From assembly GCF_011320225.1 (NCBI RefSeq), contig NZ_JAAOEN010000007.1, forward strand, positions 119,243 to 183,242: a stretch of 64,000 bases of DNA, in the 5' to 3' direction. The DNA is from Phytoactinopolyspora limicola (lineage in GTDB: Bacteria > Actinomycetota > Actinomycetes > Jiangellales > Jiangellaceae). Shown here piece by piece: positions 59,502 to 64,000 of the stretch. Within the stretch, counting starts at the first letter, position 1. Every line of letters begins with the position of its first letter. The position numbers and the translations under genes were made by a program. The notes beneath the pieces are model-generated. The model did no database searches and was not told the DNA's origin. It worked only from the letters and a program-made list of their open reading frames with translations.

Positions 59502-60461
59502 TCAGCCCGTCGCCGCGGCGACCACCACACCACCGAGCGCCGCCAGACCCGCACTCACCGGCAACGTCACCAGCCAGGCCATCGCGAGATTCCGGACGAC
59601 GCGCCAGCGCACCCGGCGCACGCTGTCGTGAACACCGGCACCCAGCAGACCACCCGCGATCGACTGCGTCATGCTGACCGGGGTACCCACCGCGGCACTG
59701 CCGAGCACCGCCGCCGCGGCCGACAGCTCAGCCGTGACGGTGTGGGTGGCCCGCGTGCTGAGAATGCCGTTGCCCACCGTTCGGGCGACCTTCGGCAACC
59801 CCAGGAGAGCACCAACGGCGAACCCCGCCGCCACCACCAAGTAAACCCACCACGCCACCGCGGCACCGTGACCAGCCGCGACGCTGGCGGCGAGGAACAG
59901 CACCAGAACCTTCTGACCGTCGTTGGCCCCGTAGGCCACACACTGCGCCGCGTACGCCACCACGTGCGCCCGCCGCATGGTGGACAGGTAGGAGCCACCC
60001 CTCAGCGACCGCCACACCTTCGACACCACTAGCGCCAGCACCATCCCGACGACGGGCGCGGCCGCACCGATGGCGAGCACCCGCATGAGTGCACTCCACT
60101 CGACCACCAGCCCGCTCCCGAGGCCGGCCCCCGCGATGCCGCCGATCACCGCGAGCGTCAAGCTGGTGGGCAAGCCGAGCCAGGCCAGCACGGACACCAC
60201 CGCCACGGCCGTCACGAAGCCGATCCCCACCGCGGTAGTACCGTCACCGTCGCCCGGCACGATCGAACCGAGCATGGTTCCGGCAACCGCGGTGGTCACC
60301 AAAAGCGGCACCGCCACCAGCGCGGCGACCAGCAACGCCAGACTCGCCGACACCGACAACCCCGGCACCCTCAACCCTGGTGCGATCAGCGCGCCACCAT
60401 CATTCGCTCCGGTGACGATCACGAACGCGACCGCTACGGCGACGAGCAGCTCGGGCGCCAC
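59502..60461 (-). CDS. PiT-family inorganic phosphate transporter
   Basis: 319 residues with about ten membrane helices and the duplicated PiT signature: VIVTGANDGGALIAPGL in the first half and QCVAYGANDGQKVLVLFLAA in the second (GANDxxK/N). It moves phosphate with H+ or Na+ as a metal-phosphate complex. It is shorter than E. coli PitA (about 500), as in many actinobacteria with a compact middle loop. It lies 88 bp after the DUF47 gene on the same strand. Confidence 0.93.
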   Translation of the reverse strand: MAPELLVAVAVAFVIVTGANDGGALIAPGLRVPGLSVSASLALLVAALVAVPLLVTTAVAGTMLGSIVPGDGDGTTAVGIGFVTAVAVVSVLAWLGLPTSLTLAVIGGIAGAGLGSGLVVEWSALMRVLAIGAAAPVVGMVLALVVSKVWRSLRGGSYLSTMRRAHVVAYAAQCVAYGANDGQKVLVLFLAASVAAGHGAAVAWWVYLVVAAGFAVGALLGLPKVARTVGNGILSTRATHTVTAELSAAAAVLGSAAVGTPVSMTQSIAGGLLGAGVHDSVRRVRWRVVRNLAMAWLVTLPVSAGLAALGGVVVAAATG

Positions 60462-60549
60462 GATCCTCCTCGTTCTGGCCGGACCACCGTGGCCAAGCCG
60501 CTACACCTGGACGAGAGTTGAACTGCCGACGGCCGCCGGCCGATGAGCC

Positions 60550-61215
60550 TCAGTAGCCGCGCTTGAGCGCTCCGTCGGTCAAGACGTCGGCGGCATCGTT
60601 GATGCGCATACCCACCATGTCGAGCCGTTTGATCAGCTCCCGGTGCTTGAGCGCCTGCGGCGAGACGGTGCCGTCGATGATCTTCGCGAACTCATCCTGG
60701 TAGCCGCGGCTGATGCCTCGGGCCGCCTTCTTCGCCTCCAGCGCCTTGAGCGGGACCCGGTGGGGCTTACTCCAGAGGGCGTCGACGGCTTCGTCGAGTG
60801 ACTCGATGGCCCCGACCACGTCGTCCAGGAACGGCCGATACGTCTTCCGTTTCTCGATCTGGTAGAGGTCGGCTTCGCGGACGAAGTCGCGGATAGTATC
60901 CAGGACGTCGTCGATGGAGCGGGAGAGCCGGAACAGGTCCTCACGATCAAGAGGGGCCACCAACGTCTGCGACAGCCGTTCGACCAGCTCCGCGCGCTGT
61001 TCGTCGCCCCGATGCTCGATCTCGGCGATCTGCGACCGCGCATCGGCCGGGTTCACCTTCTTGTTCACCATTGCCTGAGCCAAGGCGGCACCTTCGAGGG
61101 CAGCATGCACCTGCCCGGTAAGCGCTCCGGACAGGTGTGAGTCCCCCCGCGCCCGCCACGACGACCGCAACCGTCGCCATGGTGCCTTCATCGCCGACCT
61201 CGTCTCAACAGTCAT
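60550..61215 (-). CDS. PhoU-like (DUF47) accessory protein of PiT
   Basis: 221 residues, all-helical: EIEHRGDEQRAELVERLSQT, DREDLFRLSRSIDDVLDTIR and KRLDMVGMRINDAADVLTDG carry the ExxxD-type metal motifs of the DUF47/PhoU fold. Its pairing with a pit gene is standard and it modulates the transporter. A start at 61191 (MKAPWRR) is also possible. A Pho-box-like repeat lies directly upstream. Confidence 0.9.
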   Translation of the reverse strand: MTVETRSAMKAPWRRLRSSWRARGDSHLSGALTGQVHAALEGAALAQAMVNKKVNPADARSQIAEIEHRGDEQRAELVERLSQTLVAPLDREDLFRLSRSIDDVLDTIRDFVREADLYQIEKRKTYRPFLDDVVGAIESLDEAVDALWSKPHRVPLKALEAKKAARGISRGYQDEFAKIIDGTVSPQALKHRELIKRLDMVGMRINDAADVLTDGALKRGY

Positions 61216-61224
61216 TCAGATTCC

Positions 61225-61257
61225 GTTCAACTTTTGTTCACCTTTGATTAACCTATT
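61225..61257. promoter_or_regulatory. Pho-box-like direct repeats upstream of the DUF47-pit operon
   Basis: Three 11-bp units in a row on the plus strand: GTTCAACTTTT, GTTCACCTTTG, ATTAACCTATT. The first two match the Streptomyces PhoP direct-repeat consensus (GTTCACC core). They lie 10 bp upstream of the start codon, in reverse orientation to the operon. PhoP control is likely. Confidence 0.65.
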
Positions 61258-61316
61258 ATCTACCATCTCCCAGCGATCGCCGTAGTGGCCTACGTCACCT
61301 CATACCCACCGAGACG

Positions 61317-62363
61317 TCATGTTCTCCACGCGACATCCGAGTTCACCAGGCCGGGCAGCTCGCTGCCGGCCAGATAAGCGGCCACCACTTCGGCGGCCAG
61401 CTCGGCGGCCCGATGGGCGGTCTGCCGGGTGGCACCGGCGAGGTGTGGTGTCAGCACCACCCGATCGGAACCCAACAACGGCCAGTCCTGCGGCAGCGGC
61501 TCAACTGGGAAAACGTCCAGGCCAACACCCGCGAGATGGCCATCGCGGAGCGCATCGGCCACCGCTGTGTAGTCGACTAGGCCACCCCGCGCGGTGTTCA
61601 CGAGGTAACTCCCCGGGCGCATCGTCGCGAGCCGGGCACGGTCGATCATGTTCGCCGTATCCGGCGTGAGGCGGGCATGCAGCGAGACAACATCGCTGCT
61701 GCCCAGCAGGGTGTCGAGGTCGGTCAGGCGGACGTCCGGGGGCAGCGTCGCCGGATCGACGAACGGGTCGGACACAATGACCGTGGCATCGAAGGCCCGC
61801 AGGATCCGCGCCACCCGGCGCCCGATGGCCCCCAGCCCGATCAACCCCACGGTGGCGCCGCCGAGTTCCGCGCCGCATGCGTCGTAGGCATACAGGTCAC
61901 TGCGCCATTCACCAGCGGCGACGCTGTTGTGTACGGGCGGGATAGCGCGCACGGTGGCGAGCATGAGGGTGATGGCGTGTTCGGCGGCCGCCACGGCGTT
62001 GCGGCCCGGCGTGTTGCACACGGCGACCCCCCTCGCCGTAGCCGCCTCGACGTTCACGTTCACTGGCCCGCCACGGGTGCACACCACCAGGCGCAACGCG
62101 GGTGCGGCGGCCAGGACCCGTTCGGTGAGCGGCGCCATCTGGGTGATGACGATCTCGGCGTCGGTCAACTGCTCCAGCATCGTGTCCTCGACGTCGGAGG
62201 CCTCGTCCACCTCGCTCACCCGGCCGAATGGCTCTAGCGGCCATGGAAGGGTGATGGACCGAAGGTCGAGGTCAGCGGAGACCGCTCGGTTCAGCCGGTC
62301 CGCCAGGATGTCGTTGCGGACGAAGTGGTCTCCCGCCAGCAGGACCCGTCGTGGCTCACCCAT
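61317..62363 (-). CDS. D-2-hydroxyacid dehydrogenase
   Basis: 348 residues from the ATG at 62363 (GAGGAG upstream). The Rossmann fold is VGLIGLGAIGRRVARILRAF. LRLVVCTRGGPVNVNVEAAT carries the substrate loop, NTARGGLVDYTAVADALRD the catalytic Arg, and DRVVLTPHLAGATRQTAHR the catalytic His. It resembles phosphoglycerate/hydroxypyruvate-type dehydrogenases but lacks an ACT domain. It follows the FGGY kinase on the same strand, so the pair probably serves sugar or sugar-acid catabolism. Confidence 0.9.
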   Translation of the reverse strand: MGEPRRVLLAGDHFVRNDILADRLNRAVSADLDLRSITLPWPLEPFGRVSEVDEASDVEDTMLEQLTDAEIVITQMAPLTERVLAAAPALRLVVCTRGGPVNVNVEAATARGVAVCNTPGRNAVAAAEHAITLMLATVRAIPPVHNSVAAGEWRSDLYAYDACGAELGGATVGLIGLGAIGRRVARILRAFDATVIVSDPFVDPATLPPDVRLTDLDTLLGSSDVVSLHARLTPDTANMIDRARLATMRPGSYLVNTARGGLVDYTAVADALRDGHLAGVGLDVFPVEPLPQDWPLLGSDRVVLTPHLAGATRQTAHRAAELAAEVVAAYLAGSELPGLVNSDVAWRT

Positions 62364-62390
62364 CTTGCTCCTCATCATCTGTGCTCGTTC

Positions 62391-62448
62391 CCGGTGATCA
62401 TTGGCTTTTGACCACCGTTTCCGGTGGTCAAAAGCCAATGATCACCGG
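62391..62448. repeat. Palindrome P6 (subfamily A variant)
   Basis: CCGGTGATCATTGGCTTTTG then ACCACCG (62391-62417) is perfectly inverted at 62422-62448, with a 4-base loop TTTC. Compared with P2 and P5, the inner arm has paired changes: ACTACCGG became ACCACCG on one side and CGGTGGT on the other. The FGGY kinase stop (TGA, 62442-62444) is in the right arm. Confidence 0.92.
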
Positions 62449-63890
62449 AGGGGGTGTGCTGTCCAGTGGGCACGAGCGTGCTCGACGCGATCGACGTAGT
62501 CGGCGAACGCGGCGTCGTAATGCTCACGCGCCGTCGGCTCCGGTTCGACGACGCGCCGCGGAATCGGCCAATCCACCGCATCACCGCGTTCGTCCAGCGC
62601 CGAGAGCACAGCGCCGTAGGCCCCGGCCTGTGCCACGTCCACCACCTCGAGCGGCCGGCCGAGTACGTCGGCGAACAACTGGATCCACGTCGCACTCTGC
62701 GCTCCGCCACCACACACCGCCAGCCGCCCGGTGAGCCCCGCGGCCTCGAAACAGTGCCGGGCGGCGAACGCCAACCCCTCACACAACCCACGCACCAGGT
62801 CCGCGCGGGTGGTGCCCAAGTGCAGCCCGTCGATCCGGCCACGGGCCGCAGCTTCGACGAACGGCGCCCGCTCCCCCGACTCCGACCAATACGGCAACAC
62901 CCGCACCCCGTTCGCGCCCGCCGGCGAGGCATCGATCAAGCCACCGAGTTCACTCACCCTGGCACCGACGGTGGTGAGCAGCCAGTCCAGCGACGCGGTC
63001 CCCACCATGGCCGGCATCGCCCGCATCCAATGCCCGGGCTCCCACATACCCAGCAGCAGTCCGGCCCGGTGCGGGATCGGCGCCGGGTCGGTGGTCACCA
63101 CCTGGCAGGCCAGAGTGGTCCCGACGATCAGCAACCCATCTCCGGGGTCGACGATGCCGCTGCCCCGGGCGGCCGCCAGCAGGTCATACGGACCAGCGCT
63201 GACCGTCGTGCCGGCCGGCAGGCCGAGCAGTTCCGCACCGGTGCTATCCAGGGGTGCCGACGGGCCGCCGGGGCGGATCACCTCCGGCAGCAGGTGCGCG
63301 CGTTGGTCGAGACCGACGGCGCGTAGCACCTCGGTGTCGTATTCGCCGCGGAACGGGTTCAGGAACGGGTACGACGCGTCGGACACGTCGATGGCCCGCT
63401 CCCCCGTCAGCCGCCGGAACACCACACCGACACAGTGGGTGGCCGTCGTCGCCCGGTCGAGTACCTCCGGCTCGTCGCGGTCCAGCGCGGCCAGGATCGC
63501 CGCCGACGCACCCGGGAACAGCATCCCGCCGGTGCGTTGCAGTACCAGGTCCGCCGTGCCGTCACGGTCCCACTCGCGCACGATGTCCGACGCCCGCGCG
63601 TCCAGCCAGGATGCCGCCGGGCGCACCGGCAGCCCGTCCGTATCGTGCAGCCAGCATCCGTCGCCCTGTCCGGTCAACGCGACCAGCTCAGGAGCCACCG
63701 GCAGGTCGGCCGCCACCGCCCGGATCACCTGGGCGACCGAGGCGATCACCGCCTCGATGTCCTGTTCTACCCGGCCGCCTCCGGGGTGGTGCAGTTCGGT
63801 GCGGACGCTGTGTTCGCTCAGCGGCGTGCCGCCGGGGTCGTACCCCACGGCCTTGGTCAGCGTGGTGCCGATGTCGACCCCGATGTACAT
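62442..63890 (-). CDS. FGGY-family carbohydrate kinase
   Basis: 482 residues. The ATPase-fold start is YIGVDIGTTLTKAVGYDPGG. LVALTGQGDGCWLHDTDGLP and AASWLDARASDIVREWDRDG (catalytic Asp region) follow, then DLLAAARGSGIVDPGDGLLI and the family signature region RLAVCGGGAQSATWIQLFAD. The family includes xylulokinase, gluconokinase and erythritol or ribulose kinases; the substrate is not decided. It is upstream of the 2-hydroxyacid dehydrogenase in the same direction. Its C-terminal Arg codon and stop come from palindrome P6. Confidence 0.92.
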   Translation of the reverse strand: MYIGVDIGTTLTKAVGYDPGGTPLSEHSVRTELHHPGGGRVEQDIEAVIASVAQVIRAVAADLPVAPELVALTGQGDGCWLHDTDGLPVRPAASWLDARASDIVREWDRDGTADLVLQRTGGMLFPGASAAILAALDRDEPEVLDRATTATHCVGVVFRRLTGERAIDVSDASYPFLNPFRGEYDTEVLRAVGLDQRAHLLPEVIRPGGPSAPLDSTGAELLGLPAGTTVSAGPYDLLAAARGSGIVDPGDGLLIVGTTLACQVVTTDPAPIPHRAGLLLGMWEPGHWMRAMPAMVGTASLDWLLTTVGARVSELGGLIDASPAGANGVRVLPYWSESGERAPFVEAAARGRIDGLHLGTTRADLVRGLCEGLAFAARHCFEAAGLTGRLAVCGGGAQSATWIQLFADVLGRPLEVVDVAQAGAYGAVLSALDERGDAVDWPIPRRVVEPEPTAREHYDAAFADYVDRVEHARAHWTAHPLR

Positions 63891-63914
63891 GGACGCCTCC
63901 TCGAACTCCCTCGT

Positions 63915-64000
63915 CCGCCTCCCCAGTCCCGGTGATCATTGGCTTTTGACTACCGGATCCGGTTGTCAAAAGCCAATGATCACCGGGACTGGGGAGGCGG
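63915..64000. repeat. Palindrome P7 (subfamily A), cut by the window end
   Basis: Symmetry around GGATCC at 63955-63960 extends over at least 43 bp on each side to base 64000, with one mismatch. The core equals P2 and P5. The outer arms CCGCCTCCCCAGTCCCGG are specific to this locus and perfectly inverted. It lies about 25 bp upstream of the FGGY kinase start; by the rule seen elsewhere another leftward gene should end just beyond the window. Confidence 0.9.

Overview
The window is high-GC DNA from a filamentous-type actinomycete (Actinomycetota). Support comes from the strong GC3 bias, the gltX / branched-chain amino acid / serA neighbourhood, the HxlR, TetR and LuxR regulators, a soluble P450 and several GTG starts. 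I do not name a genus.

Region 1 (1-15.8 kb) is an integrated mobile element. Its right end is a tyrosine integrase with a small HTH excisionase candidate (14046-15628) next to the 3' end of tRNA-Glu(CTC) (15746-15821). Its left part holds two tandem tyrosine recombinases (1-1594), which look like a recombinase-trio insertion. They adjoin a broken aromatic hydroxylase operon (HpaB remnant, cupin, frameshifted flavin reductase, broken alpha/beta hydrolase). The core is one long leftward operon (11497 to 5542) of unrecognised envelope-type proteins ending in a lytic-transglycosylase-like/M23 peptidase, with a second small operon at 5041-4261. Each operon is divergent from one of two paralogous HTH proteins. 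A decayed IS256-type transposase and an integrase N-terminal scrap lie near 12.8-13.8 kb.

Region 2 (15.8-21.75 kb) looks like an older island. It has a Gly-rich exported protein, an HxlR regulator divergent from an F420/NADP reductase-like gene, a tandem family of small exported proteins (three intact copies and one fragment, sharing upstream repeats), another exported protein, and the C-terminal remnant of a second integrase at 21613. tRNA-Gln lies 9 kb beyond, next to gltX, so a tRNA-Gln/tRNA-Glu pair may have been split by insertion.

Region 3 (21.75-64 kb) is chromosomal. It contains a membrane protein; a histidine kinase/response regulator pair; gltX; a fumarylacetoacetase-family enzyme; a DNA glycosylase-like protein; lipoate ligase; nitronate monooxygenase; cimA, ilvE, leuB and serA; a large S8 protease; tenA; a TPP-riboswitch-controlled thiM-thiE-thiD operon; ppk2; a P450; a heterodimeric ABC exporter with a TetR regulator; a second TetR divergent from an alpha/beta hydrolase; AlkB; a CmtR-like sensor with a P1B-ATPase; flavodoxin; a PiT phosphate transporter pair with a Pho-box-like repeat; and a 2-hydroxyacid dehydrogenase/FGGY kinase pair.

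The most distinctive signals are in non-coding DNA. Seven very long, mostly perfect palindromes share cores and sit exactly at the 3' ends of leftward genes; in several of them the symmetry continues into sequence unique to that locus. cimA has an apparent attenuator with a 13-residue leader peptide containing Ile-Ile-Ile followed by an intrinsic terminator. Two dense short-repeat arrays fill the gaps at 29.4 and 45.6 kb.
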